DNA of 64,000 bases from assembly GCA_016721565.1 (NCBI GenBank), contig JADKHW010000025.1, forward strand, positions 5,898-69,897, read 5' to 3'. Position numbers and translations under genes: made by a program. Positions 51,707 to 59,999 of the stretch are shown here, in pieces. The DNA comes from a bacterium. Its GTDB lineage: Bacteria; Electryoneota; RPQS01. The notes below the pieces were generated by a model. That model was not told the origin of the DNA, searched no databases, and saw nothing but the letters and a program-made list of their open reading frames with translations. Within the stretch, counting starts at the first letter, position 1; each line of letters opens with the position of its first letter.

Positions 51707-52216
51707 ATGTTCTGCCCCCATTGTTCCAAACCGAATCCTGACGACGCGCAGTATTGCCAAAACTGCGGTCGTGAATTGCCGACAATCGCTCCGCAAGCGA
51801 ATCCGGCTACGCACGGACTCAATGTCGCACCTGTTCAATACGCCGGCTTCTGGCGGCGCGTGCTCGCATCGCTTATTGACGGTATTCTGCTTTCAATTGT
51901 CACTGGTAGCTTCACCTGGACCGTGGACTTCGATGATTTCAAAATCACCTATGGTCTTGGCATCATTGTGCAGTGGCTCTATTTCGCTTTGATGGAAAGC
52001 TCAAACCGTCAAGCCACGCTCGGCAAAATTGCCATCGGCTTAGTCGTCACCGATGAAAATTATCAACGCATCAACTTCGGTCAAGCTTCAGGCCGCTTCT
52101 TTGGCAAATTCCTGTCGGCAATTATTCTTGGCATTGGTTTCATGATGGCCGGTTTCACTCAAAAGAAACAAGCCCTCCACGACGTGTTAGCCGACACATT
52201 GGTCCTGCAGAAGTAG
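51707..52216 (+). CDS. Zinc-ribbon RDD-family membrane protein, paralogue
   Basis: 169 residues. Zinc ribbon CPHCSKPNPDDAQYCQNCG at 3-21, then an RDD domain (YAGFWRRVLASLIDGILLSI, YFALMESSNRQATLGKIAIG, KKQALHDVLADTLVLQK). Paralogue of the protein at 50145-50771, with the first membrane hairpin shorter. GGAG lies seven bases before the ATG. The three ribbon proteins around pyrE may form one membrane complex, but this is only inferred from linkage and the shared ribbon. Confidence 0.85.
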   Translation: MFCPHCSKPNPDDAQYCQNCGRELPTIAPQANPATHGLNVAPVQYAGFWRRVLASLIDGILLSIVTGSFTWTVDFDDFKITYGLGIIVQWLYFALMESSNRQATLGKIAIGLVVTDENYQRINFGQASGRFFGKFLSAIILGIGFMMAGFTQKKQALHDVLADTLVLQK

Positions 52217-52278
52217 AGCGAATGTAGCGGCTGCCCCTGTGGCTGCCGAACAGCCTTTCTTTCAGCTTCAAAATTTTC

Positions 52279-53043
52279 GTGCAACTTTCTATACTCGCCT
52301 CAGGTTCTAAAGCCAACGCCCTTCTTCTGCGCGAAGGTGAAACCCGCATCCTCATCGATGCGGGTTTAGGCATTCGCGGATTGATTTTCGCGTTGCAGCA
52401 AATTGGCGAGCAGCCGCAAAACATCAATGCGGTCTTCATTACGCACGAGCACACAGATCACACGCGCGGCCTTGACAGTTTATTGAAAAAGGCTCCGATC
52501 CCTGTTTATGCTGCCGCCGGAACGCTCAAAGCTCTCTCCCCCGGCTTCATGCGGATGCAAAAAGCCTTTCCGATTAACGGTCATGCGGTCGATGTTGGGC
52601 CTTTCAATGTACGCGCCTTTCCGATTCTCCATGATGCCGCTGAACCCGTTGCCTATCAAATTCATGTCGGCCACGAAATTGTCACCGTGGCAACAGACTT
52701 GGGCGAAGTTCCCGAGAACTTGCATCAAGCCTTCACGGAATCCACCGTTGCCGTAATCGAGAGCAATCACGATGAAGAAATGCTCCGTACTGGCTCATAT
52801 CCCCAACTCTTGAAGATCCGTATCGCGGGCAGTACGGGCCACTTGTCCAATCGTCAAACGGCCAACGTCTTGCGCGATTGCAATTCCAAGAGCTTGAAAC
52901 ATGTCGTGCTCGCACACATGTCCGAGGAAAACAATCATCCGATGCTCGCACACGATTGTGCACGCACCGCTCTCGACAATCCCGAGATTCCCGTCCACCT
53001 GACCGCACAACGTACCGTTGGTCCGGTGTTGACTTTATCTTAG
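52279..53043 (+). CDS. YycJ/WalJ-type metallo-beta-lactamase-fold hydrolase
   Basis: 254 residues, GTG start. MQLSILASGSKANALLL is the standard N-terminus of YycJ proteins. The metal site THEHTDH (HxHxDH) is at about residues 55-61 (VFITHEHTDHTRGLDSLL), with further ligands in LHDAAEP, VATDLGEV, ESNHDEEML and LAHMSEENNHP. YycJ-like enzymes are 5'-to-3' DNA exonucleases in known cases and are linked to mismatch repair; the role here is inferred from the family. Confidence 0.85.
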   Translation: MQLSILASGSKANALLLREGETRILIDAGLGIRGLIFALQQIGEQPQNINAVFITHEHTDHTRGLDSLLKKAPIPVYAAAGTLKALSPGFMRMQKAFPINGHAVDVGPFNVRAFPILHDAAEPVAYQIHVGHEIVTVATDLGEVPENLHQAFTESTVAVIESNHDEEMLRTGSYPQLLKIRIAGSTGHLSNRQTANVLRDCNSKSLKHVVLAHMSEENNHPMLAHDCARTALDNPEIPVHLTAQRTVGPVLTLS

Positions 53044-53067
53044 CACTTCGATCTTTCAAGGATGAAA

Positions 53068-54417
53068 ATGTTAAAGAACGTATTTATAGTAGTGATGGTA
53101 GTTTTTGGTCCCCTGTTGAATATCCTTTGCGCTCAAGACTTTACCTCTTACTTCACAGGAAACATGTTCAATCGGCAAACCTCGCCTGAAGGCGGCGTTT
53201 GCATGATGGGTGGTGGCGTCGAGCATGACGAAGCGATGCGGTGGTTCTTGATGCGAGCGGACAGTGGAGATGTTTTGGTTCTGCGAGCGAGTGGGGAAGA
53301 TGGGTATAATAGTTATATGTACTCCGAGTTAGGAGTAACGGTCAATTCAGTCGAGACTATTGTGTTCAATAATGCGAACGCCTCGAACGCGCCCTATGTA
53401 CTCAACAAAATCAGGCAAGCGGAGGCGATTTGGTTTGCGGGCGGCGACCAATGGGACTACGTGAGCTATTGGCGAAATACTCCGGTTGACAGCCTGATCA
53501 ACGACGCAATTGCCAACCGCAATATCGTGATCGGCGGAACAAGCGCTGGCATGGCCATACTCGGGAAGTATTACTTTACCAGTCAAAACGGCACAATTAC
53601 CTCCCCGGAAGCCTTAAGTAACCCGTACAATCCTTTGGTAACAATGGATTCGACACATTTCCTTGACATTGAATACATGCACGATGTCGTAACGGACACG
53701 CACTATAACACTCGCGACAGAGACGGGCGGCATGTCGTTTTCCTTGCCCGAGTTTTGACAGACTTTGGCATCGCGCCACGAGGCATCGCCTGTGATGAGA
53801 ATGCGGCGGTTTGCTTGGATGAAAGCGGCTTAGCCAGAGTTTTTGGCAACTATCCGGATTTTCAAGAGGCCGCTTACTTCCTGCAGACAAACTGCGAGTT
53901 GGAAGATGTTGCGCCCGAAAATTGTTCTCCGGCGCAACCTTTGAATTGGAATTTGGGAGGGGCTGCTATCCGCGTGTGCAAAATTTACGGAACTGACTTC
54001 GGCAACAGCTCGTTTGATCTTTTGGAATGGGAGTTAAGCTCTGGTGGCGAGTGGGAGAACTGGTATGTCGAAGATGGTATTCTGACTCAAACGGACGGAA
54101 CACAAATCGACTGCAACGTGTCGTCCGTAGAGGACCAAACCACGCCCGCTCCAAGTCATTTTCAACTTGTAAAGACCTTCCCCAATCCGTTTAATCCATC
54201 GACAACGATTCAATTTGAGCTGTCGCGTGCCGCGCATGTTCAGCTAACAGCCTACGACATTCAAGGCCGCCAAGTCGCGCAGCTCGTGAACGGTTTGCTG
54301 AATTCAGGTACTCACAATGTGACCTGGGATTGCACCTCCTGCTCATCGGGAATCTATCTGATTGAGCTGAGCAGTGAAGGTCAATTGCAAGTCGAGAAGG
54401 CCATGCTGCTGCGCTAA
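53068..54417 (+). CDS. Secreted peptidase S51 / cyanophycinase-like protein, T9SS
   Basis: 449 residues from ATG 53068, which follows AAGGA; an ATG two codons earlier overlaps that site. Signal peptide LKNVFIVVMVVFGPLLNILC up to A. The catalytic part has EGGVCMMGGGVEHDEAMRWF, IWFAGGDQWDYVSYWR and the nucleophile elbow IGGTSAGMAILG, as in cyanophycinases and peptidase E. The C-terminus carries TFPNPFNPSTTIQFEL and VEKAMLLR, a T9SS sorting domain. An exported cyanophycinase-like peptidase that is fixed to the surface would act on external peptides; the substrate is unknown. Confidence 0.87.
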   Translation: MLKNVFIVVMVVFGPLLNILCAQDFTSYFTGNMFNRQTSPEGGVCMMGGGVEHDEAMRWFLMRADSGDVLVLRASGEDGYNSYMYSELGVTVNSVETIVFNNANASNAPYVLNKIRQAEAIWFAGGDQWDYVSYWRNTPVDSLINDAIANRNIVIGGTSAGMAILGKYYFTSQNGTITSPEALSNPYNPLVTMDSTHFLDIEYMHDVVTDTHYNTRDRDGRHVVFLARVLTDFGIAPRGIACDENAAVCLDESGLARVFGNYPDFQEAAYFLQTNCELEDVAPENCSPAQPLNWNLGGAAIRVCKIYGTDFGNSSFDLLEWELSSGGEWENWYVEDGILTQTDGTQIDCNVSSVEDQTTPAPSHFQLVKTFPNPFNPSTTIQFELSRAAHVQLTAYDIQGRQVAQLVNGLLNSGTHNVTWDCTSCSSGIYLIELSSEGQLQVEKAMLLR

Positions 54418-54477
54418 ACAGAATCGAAACGTTTGACATTCATTCACATTTCACATATGTCCCACAAGGAAAGCAAA

Positions 54478-55167
54478 ATGAAATCTCTTTTGATCGTACT
54501 GATTGCCGCAGGTGTTGCATTCGCAGGCTGCGGCGGCGGTGATAAGGCCGCCGTCAAAGACGCAAGCAAGATCGAGCCGAAAAAGACCGAAGTCAAAAAC
54601 ACTCAGGAGCAAGCGAAACCCGTGTCCGATACACCGAAACTCGAAAAATGGCCGGCCGATTACCCCGTCACAGGTGATAGCGTTGCCGTGATTGAAATTG
54701 AACAAGAAGGCGGCCCCATCAAGGGCACAATCGTCGCTGAATTTTATCCCGATAAGGCTCCCAACCACGTGCGTAATTTCAAGTGGCTGGCCGATCACAA
54801 CTATTATGACGGCGTGATTTTCCATCGCGTCATCAAGGGCTTCATGATTCAAGGCGGCGATCCCACCGGCACGGGCCAAGGCGGTCCGGGTTGGACGGTG
54901 AATGCTGAGTTCAACGATCGCAAGCATGAGCCGGGCACGCTTTCTATGGCCCGCACTCCTGATCCGAACAGCGCCGGTTCGCAATTCTTCATCTGCCACG
55001 TCGCCACGCCGCATCTTGACAATCAATATACCGTCTTCGGTAAGACCATCAAGGGCATGGAACTCGTGAATCAGATCGCCGAGACTCCGGTTCAAGGCTC
55101 CACCCCGCTTGCCAAGATCAAGATGAAATCCGTCAAGATCGTCAGCCGCGCCCAAGCCGGCCTGTAA
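54478..55167 (+). CDS. Cyclophilin-type peptidyl-prolyl isomerase lipoprotein
   Basis: 229 residues from the ATG at 54478, preceded by AAGGAAAG. The signal peptide ends in a lipobox (LIAAGVAFAGC), followed by a charged linker (KDASKIEPKKTEVKN) and a cyclophilin domain of about 160 residues with VIFHRVIKGFMIQGGDPTG, GTLSMARTPDPNSAGSQFFI and DNQYTVFGKTIKGMELV. It would assist folding of envelope proteins by cis-trans isomerisation of proline bonds. Mature anchoring in a membrane is inferred from the lipobox. Confidence 0.92.
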   Translation: MKSLLIVLIAAGVAFAGCGGGDKAAVKDASKIEPKKTEVKNTQEQAKPVSDTPKLEKWPADYPVTGDSVAVIEIEQEGGPIKGTIVAEFYPDKAPNHVRNFKWLADHNYYDGVIFHRVIKGFMIQGGDPTGTGQGGPGWTVNAEFNDRKHEPGTLSMARTPDPNSAGSQFFICHVATPHLDNQYTVFGKTIKGMELVNQIAETPVQGSTPLAKIKMKSVKIVSRAQAGL

Positions 55168-55181
55168 GAATATCAATGTAG

Positions 55182-55201
55182 GGGCGGATGGCAATCCGCC
55201 C
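55182..55201. repeat. Short GC-rich inverted repeat
   Basis: GGGCGGAT and ATCCGCCC around GGCA, 14 bases after the cyclophilin stop. It looks like a small dispersed hairpin; no second copy was seen here. Confidence 0.5.
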
Positions 55202-55220
55202 GCACTTTGCTGACAACAAA

Positions 55221-55252
55221 AAACAGCCGCACGGATTTCCATGCGGCTGTTT
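55221..55252 (+). terminator. Terminator after the cyclophilin gene
   Basis: AAACAGCCGCA pairs with TGCGGCTGTTT around a ten-base loop. It could serve both strands. Confidence 0.75.
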
Positions 55253-55287
55253 TATATCTGTAATTGAATTGGAAACTTCCAACCAAA

Positions 55288-55670
55288 TCAGTCATTCTTC
55301 TCCGCTTGATACTCCGGCGGCAATTTGTGCTCTTTCAAACATTGCAAAACATCCCTTGCCCATTTCATCGAGCAGTCGACGTTGCAGGGCGAAAGTCCAC
55401 TTTGGGAGAACAGCGGCTCTCGCACTTCGGATCCAGAAAACCTGATTCCATGGTGATCTCTGAGAACAGCCCCGAAACAAACCAACCGATGCAAAATCGA
55501 TGCATGCACATCGGCACATCATGCAAGACGTACAGGCCGTACTCGGCCTCACCAAACACAGCTTGATACCCGGTCAACGCAAGCTGGTATCAAGAATAAA
55601 CTGCTCCATCGTCGGCCATCTTGCCGCAGCCACCACACCTGCACACCTTAAACGCTGGACCCAATTCCAT
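55288..55670 (-). pseudogene. Frame-broken paralogue of the Cys-rich protein at 55882
   Basis: From ATG 55670 (GGGGG upstream) three frames give, in order, ELGPAFKVCRCG, then WPTMEQFILDTSLR, then LTGYQAVFGEAEYGLYVLHD and ESRCSPKVDF, then DCSMKWARDVLQCLKEHKLP. These match, in the same order, FKVCDKCGFEWKTIEEFVLD, NGYQAKLSEADEGLCILTHE and ACSMQWAREVLQYLRNHKLP of the next gene. About three shifts are needed. The copy is inactive as read. Confidence 0.6.
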
Positions 55671-55881
55671 TGTAACCCCCTGATAGTGTTCAATTGCAAT
55701 GTAAAGGTCACAATTGTCATTATCAAGAGACAAATGTCACACTATGGCATGTTCGTTAATCCAAATACATCAAAAAATGAGGTTGACCGCGGGTCAATAG
55801 ACGTTAGGTCGACTCGCGCTGACTTATCATCATAAAAACAAACAAATTCCAGCTCTTATGTCTGTAAAAATTCAATCGGTA

Positions 55882-56250
55882 CTATCTATCGGGTAACTTA
55901 TGATTCCTCAAGTATTGCAATACCTCGCGCGCCCATTGCATCGAGCACGCTACACTGCATCCTTCGAGATCATCATCCTTGAAACAATGCCCTTCGCATT
56001 CAGAACTCATAAACATGAGTTCAGGATGTCGTTTGCCGTGGTACAGTTCTGATAAACTGCCGATCGTAACAGACAACGATGTCAGGCAAGAAGGGCATTC
56101 GTGTGTCAGAATGCACAACCCTTCGTCCGCCTCGCTCAGTTTTGCCTGATAGCCGTTAACGCGCAAGTTCGTGTCGAGCACGAACTCCTCGATAGTTTTC
56201 CATTCGAAACCGCACTTGTCGCAGACCTTGAATGGAGCTAACCCGCCCAT
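55882..56250 (-). CDS. Cys-rich (zinc-ribbon-like) cytoplasmic protein, unknown
   Basis: 122 residues from the ATG at 56250, which follows AAGGGGAA. Cysteine pairs are FKVCDKCGF (CxxC), THECPSCLTS (CxxC), SSECEGHCF and GCSVACSM, so at least one zinc site is likely. The protein is acidic at the N-terminus and ends in WAREVLQYLRNHKLPDR. No family was recognised. A broken paralogue lies 212 bases downstream, so the gene was duplicated here. Confidence 0.65.
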   Translation of the reverse strand: MGGLAPFKVCDKCGFEWKTIEEFVLDTNLRVNGYQAKLSEADEGLCILTHECPSCLTSLSVTIGSLSELYHGKRHPELMFMSSECEGHCFKDDDLEGCSVACSMQWAREVLQYLRNHKLPDR

Positions 56251-56406
56251 TTCTTCCCCTTCACACAAAGTGATCCCTTACCACCGCAATTAACTGCAAT
56301 AACCGCTCCGTAGGTGCTTAATTCCGCCAGAAACCCAACCCTGCTAACCCTAACTTGGTAAGAATTAGCCAAACTGCGCAATGTTGTAAGAAAATTGCCA
56401 ATAAAC

Positions 56407-56436
56407 TTGCACTTTTGGTGTAAGCTGTTTTATTAT
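56407..56436 (+). promoter_or_regulatory. Possible promoter of the CGDTxCG repeat gene
   Basis: TTGCAC, 18 bases, TATTAT; the spacing differs by one base from the usual pattern. Leader about 57 bases. Confidence 0.4.
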
Positions 56437-56498
56437 ATGATATAGAACAGCACCTTGCGGACATTTGGCCAAACATGACTAAATTAGGAGAAATCAAG

Positions 56499-57125
56499 AT
56501 GTACCGATGTAGAATCCTGTGCTCAGCCCTCCTGTTCCTGCTCCTCTCACTCCCCCTCTGGGCCGCTAACGAAGAGGCAAACCGCGATCCCGGCAATCCT
56601 CTCGACCAAGGCGGAGAGACCTGCACCTCTGCCACCGCCATTACAACCCTACCGTACTGCGATACGGGCACAACTGCCAACCGCATAAACGACTACCCTG
56701 TCCCCTGCAATACCGGCAGTGCCGCTCCCGACGTGGTTTACACCGTGACACCTCCGGTTACAAGCGTACTTTCCTTCTCGCTCTGCGGTTCTCCCTACAA
56801 CACTGCATTGACAATCTGGCGTGGCTGTCCCTCAGCAGGCGGTGTGTTGATCTGTTGTAGCGATAACGTCTGTGGCGATGATGCCTGCTGCAGCGGTGTG
56901 ACCTTGCTTGCCAATGTTCAGTACTTTGTGGTCGTCGATGGTGGTTCAACCCCTCCCAATCAAGGCAGCTACACTCTCAATGTTGTGCAAGGCGAAAGCT
57001 GCCCCAGCACTCCCTGTCAATCAACATGTCCTTACCCCAACGTTGAAAACGGGGGGGGAAAAACCATGTTTTGCCTGGTGGAACCATTACCTGCGGCGAC
57101 ACCGTTTGTGGATTCATGGAAGTAA
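56499..57125 (+). CDS. Secreted CGDTxCG-repeat protein, N-terminal part
   Basis: Starts at ATG 56499 (AGGAG upstream) with a signal peptide (CRILCSALLFLLLSLPLWAA). The first domain, about residues 35-165, holds GETCTSATAITTLPYCDTGT, a beta-sandwich with paired cysteines (CCSDNVCGDDACC) and ends in PNQGSYTLNVVQGESC, similar to pre-peptidase C-terminal type domains. After CPYPNVENGG the frame is lost in a tract of eight G and five A (57051-57063); another frame continues with GGTITCGDTVCGFMEVSSND and IDVFGNDT. Confidence 0.72.
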   Translation: MYRCRILCSALLFLLLSLPLWAANEEANRDPGNPLDQGGETCTSATAITTLPYCDTGTTANRINDYPVPCNTGSAAPDVVYTVTPPVTSVLSFSLCGSPYNTALTIWRGCPSAGGVLICCSDNVCGDDACCSGVTLLANVQYFVVVDGGSTPPNQGSYTLNVVQGESCPSTPCQSTCPYPNVENGGGKTMFCLVEPLPAATPFVDSWK

Positions 57126-58051
57126 GTTCGAATGACTTCTATGTGTTCATAGTAGCTGGTCCAGGTAGCAAGATGGTCTCAATTGACGTGTTCGGCAACG
57201 ACACCAGTTCTTTGGTCAGGGTTGCTGTCGTACGCCATTGACGTTAAAGGAGCGAAGATGCGCGTATTGACTCTCTCTGTTTGCCACCCGGAACGTATGA
57301 GATACACGTTGGAAGCCAGCCCCAAAACACCAACTCGGGGCCATACATAATTGCGACATCTTGCTCTCCTTGTATCTGCCCTTATCCGAATGGCGATGTA
57401 GAAAACAACAACCTTTGTGCAACAGGCGGAACGGTTCTGACCTGTGGTGACACCGTCTGCGGTAACATCACACCCGGCATTGACGGCCAAGACTACTACT
57501 ATCTCGATATCTTCGGCCCCGGCTGCCAAAACGTCACGGTTAATGTTTTCGGCAATGACACTCCGGGCCAATATCCCTTCGGACAAGGCTTGAACCCGCA
57601 AGTTTACATCGGTACGGCGACGTGCGATTCTCTAATTGCCGGAGATTTAAACAGCGGAATTGGCAACGATGCGCTAATAGATTCACTTTGTTTGCCTCCA
57701 GGCATCTACCGACTGTATGTCATGGGTGAACCCAATCAGCAATCGTTCGGGCCTTATGTGCTTTCGGTTAATTGCACGCCTTGCCAATGCCCGACCTGCA
57801 CCTACCCGAATCAAGATCTCGAACCCAACGGCGTTTGTAGCGGCGGTGGTGCGGTCATCGCGTGCGGTGACACGACGTGCGGAGAAATCGGTCCAAACGC
57901 TGACAATGACTACTACTATTTACGGGTTGATGGCCCATCGTGCCAACTTGTGACCATTGATGTTTTCGCCGATGACACGCCGGGACAATTCCCGTTTGGT
58001 CACGGTTTAAATCCGATGTTGAATATCTATCCCCCGGATGCGGTGCGTTAA
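57064..58051 (+). CDS. Secreted CGDTxCG-repeat protein, middle part
   Basis: From about 57064 to 57245 the repeat is readable but changes frame and seems about 57 bases too short between VFGNDT and EDARID. From 57255 one frame is stable: LCLPPGTYEIHVGSQPQ, NTNSGPYIIATSC, TCGDTVCGNITPG, VNVFGNDTPGQYPFGQGLNP, LCLPPGIYRLYVMGEPNQ, ACGDTTCGEIG and IDVFADDTPGQFPFGHGLNP. The frame ends at a run of five C (58031-58035). Repeat period is about 410 bases (137 residues). Confidence 0.7.
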
Positions 58052-58293
58052 TCGCATCGGACACGATGGGTGGAGTCGGTGAAGATGCACGTTTACAACT
58101 CTGTCTTCAGCCGGGTACCTATCGTGTGCTCGTCCGTCAAGAAACCGAAACACCTTTGACGGTCGGGCCGTACATTCTCGCGACGTCCTGCACGCCGTGC
58201 CAATGTCCCGATACTTGTAGCTACCCCAATCGTGACAACGAAGCCGTCAACAACACCTGCGGCACATTCAATCCGCCCATGGATTTGCGGTGA
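58036..58293 (+). CDS. Secreted CGDTxCG-repeat protein, short third part
   Basis: Right after the C5 run another frame continues with GCGALIASDTMGGVGEDARL, LCLQPGTYRVLVRQETETP, YILATSCTPCQC and NRDNEAVNNTCGTFNPP, and then meets a TGA at 58291 where one base must be corrected to enter the last part. The piece fits exactly between repeats, so the break is recent or technical. Confidence 0.65.
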   Translation, partial: GCGALIASDTMGGVGEDARLQLCLQPGTYRVLVRQETETPLTVGPYILATSCTPCQCPDTCSYPNRDNEAVNNTCGTFNPPMDLR

Positions 58294-59827
58294 CACGTTG
58301 TGCGGCAATATTGCCTCCCCGAATGATGTTGACTGGTATTTGATTACCGTCGTCGGTCCCGGTTCCATTCGTTTGAAAGTTGACGTCTTCGGTGATGACA
58401 CTCCCGGCTGGTATCCTTTTGGCCAGGGCTTGGATCCGATGGTTCGCGTCGTCGGCGTCGGCTGCTCGTCAATTCTTGGAGTGGATACCGCAAGCGGAGT
58501 GGGTGAAGATGCACATCTCGAAATCTGCTTGACTCAGGGAACATATAATATCCAAGTCCAGCAAGAAGACTTCACCTCCGGTCCGTACATTCTGGCAACA
58601 GCATGTGAACCGTGCGACACCTGTCCATACCCGAGTCTCGATATCGAACCGCTCAATGACAACTGCGGCACGTTCAACCCGATCATTCATTGCGGCGACG
58701 CACTCTGCGGTGAAATCCGCCAAGACCACGGCATCAACGACGACTGGTATGTTCTGCAACTCACGCAGTGCACCCAGCTCTTCATCGACATCTTGGGTGA
58801 CGATACCCCGGGCTTCTATCCCTTCGGTCATGGTCTGAACACCGCCGTTGAACTCTGGCGCGCTGATTGTCAACAAGTTCTCTATCAAGACTTGAACAGC
58901 GGCACAGGTGAAGACGCGCGACTGAACACACCATGCATCGAACCCGGTATCTACATGCTTCGTGTGTACGGTGAAAACCTGACACAAGGGCCGTACATCA
59001 TCTTCGTCGGCTGCGAAAGCTGCACCTGTCCCACACCGTGTGAAGTCACATGCCCACCCAATGCCTTGCTTGAAAACGAACCTTGCCCGTCCAACATCGA
59101 TACGGTAAACGGCGGATGTGACGTCACCCAGCCGCGCTTCAGCCGGATATCCTGCGGCGACGTTTATTGTGCTACATCATTCTATAGTGCCGATTATGTG
59201 GATCTAGATTGGTACCGCTTCGTACTGCTTGAGAATCATCAGGTACGCATTTGCGCATCCAGTGAGTTCGATGGCTACTTGAGACTGTTTAGCGAAGGCC
59301 CGTCACCTGTCAATTGCGATTTAATCGACCTCGTGGATTGTCAGGTGGTTAACGGCTGTGAAGGCATACAGTGTTTGTCAGTTTGCTTGTCACCGGGCAT
59401 TTACAATATCCAGTGGACTCCGCTCGAACACGTTAATTGCGGTGACTACTTACTCTCCATGGTTTGCGGCGATTGCCAGCCGACAGTTTGTGAAGCGCCC
59501 GACAGCGTCGTGATTCACTATCCCGATACTATCGGCGCTGGCAATGAACTCGAAGACATTGTTCTCTACTGGCCGCCTGTCCCGACTGCGGATGAGTATC
59601 GCATCTACCGCACAAGCGACAACAACGGTCCGTTCATTCCGTCTCCGGCAAACTATGTAGCCACAACGAACAACACGTTCTTCGTGCACGAAAACGTAAT
59701 CGCGGTTGGCGGCAACGACATCTGGATCTATTATGTGCTATCGTACTGCCGCTTCAATCACCCAGAGTGCTTCAACCCTGCTGCCATCATGCCGCAAGAA
59801 CCGCAAATCATCACACCTCGAGAATAA
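58232..59827 (+). CDS. Secreted CGDTxCG-repeat protein, C-terminal part
   Basis: From about 58286 the frame carries ICGDTLCGNIASPNDVDWYL, VDVFGDDTPGWYPFGQGLDP, HCGDALCGEIRQ, IDILGDDTPGFYPFGHGLNT and SCGDVYCATSFY. It ends with a fibronectin-like domain (LEDIVLYWPPVPTADEYRIY) and PQEPQIITPRE; no T9SS domain is visible. Together the four parts make a protein of about 1,100 residues with six CGDxxCG motifs and a matching set of VDVFGDDTPG and GEDAxLxxCLxPGTY blocks. The cysteine pairs probably form one disulfide per repeat. Function unknown. Confidence 0.75.
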   Translation: MTTKPSTTPAAHSIRPWICGDTLCGNIASPNDVDWYLITVVGPGSIRLKVDVFGDDTPGWYPFGQGLDPMVRVVGVGCSSILGVDTASGVGEDAHLEICLTQGTYNIQVQQEDFTSGPYILATACEPCDTCPYPSLDIEPLNDNCGTFNPIIHCGDALCGEIRQDHGINDDWYVLQLTQCTQLFIDILGDDTPGFYPFGHGLNTAVELWRADCQQVLYQDLNSGTGEDARLNTPCIEPGIYMLRVYGENLTQGPYIIFVGCESCTCPTPCEVTCPPNALLENEPCPSNIDTVNGGCDVTQPRFSRISCGDVYCATSFYSADYVDLDWYRFVLLENHQVRICASSEFDGYLRLFSEGPSPVNCDLIDLVDCQVVNGCEGIQCLSVCLSPGIYNIQWTPLEHVNCGDYLLSMVCGDCQPTVCEAPDSVVIHYPDTIGAGNELEDIVLYWPPVPTADEYRIYRTSDNNGPFIPSPANYVATTNNTFFVHENVIAVGGNDIWIYYVLSYCRFNHPECFNPAAIMPQEPQIITPRE

Positions 59828-59850
59828 CATTCTCAACAACTTGACCATTA

Positions 59851-59880
59851 ACGGGGCCGCAAACGCGGCCCCGTTTGCAT
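59851..59880 (+). terminator. Terminator of the repeat gene
   Basis: ACGGGGCCGC pairs with GCGGCCCCGT around AAAC, followed by TTGCATTTT. Confidence 0.85.
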
Positions 59881-59913
59881 TTTCAATGAGTAGTTCGCAT
59901 ATTGCTTCAGGTC

Positions 59914-59945
59914 TCCCCCAAAATTCGTCTGCGAATTTGGGGGGA
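59914..59945. repeat. Imperfect inverted repeat
   Basis: CCCCCAAAATTCG and CGAATTTGGGGG around TCTG with one bulged A. It has no T-tract and lies between a terminator and the 7-bp repeat before the next gene. Confidence 0.5.
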
Positions 59946-59961
59946 TTAAGGGGGCCTCTGC

Positions 59962-59999
59962 TTTCCCATTTCCCATTTCCTATTTCCTATTTTCCATTT
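59962..59999. repeat. 7-bp tandem repeat (TTTCCYA)
   Basis: TTTCCCA, TTTCCCA, TTTCCTA, TTTCCTA, TTTTCCA in tandem, directly before the GTG of the next gene. It is the clearest of three such sites. Confidence 0.7.

Noticed and set aside
59706..59999. N-terminal extension of the alpha-toroid-like protein
   Set aside because: It overlaps the end of the repeat gene, a terminator, an inverted repeat and the 7-bp repeats and has no protein-like composition.
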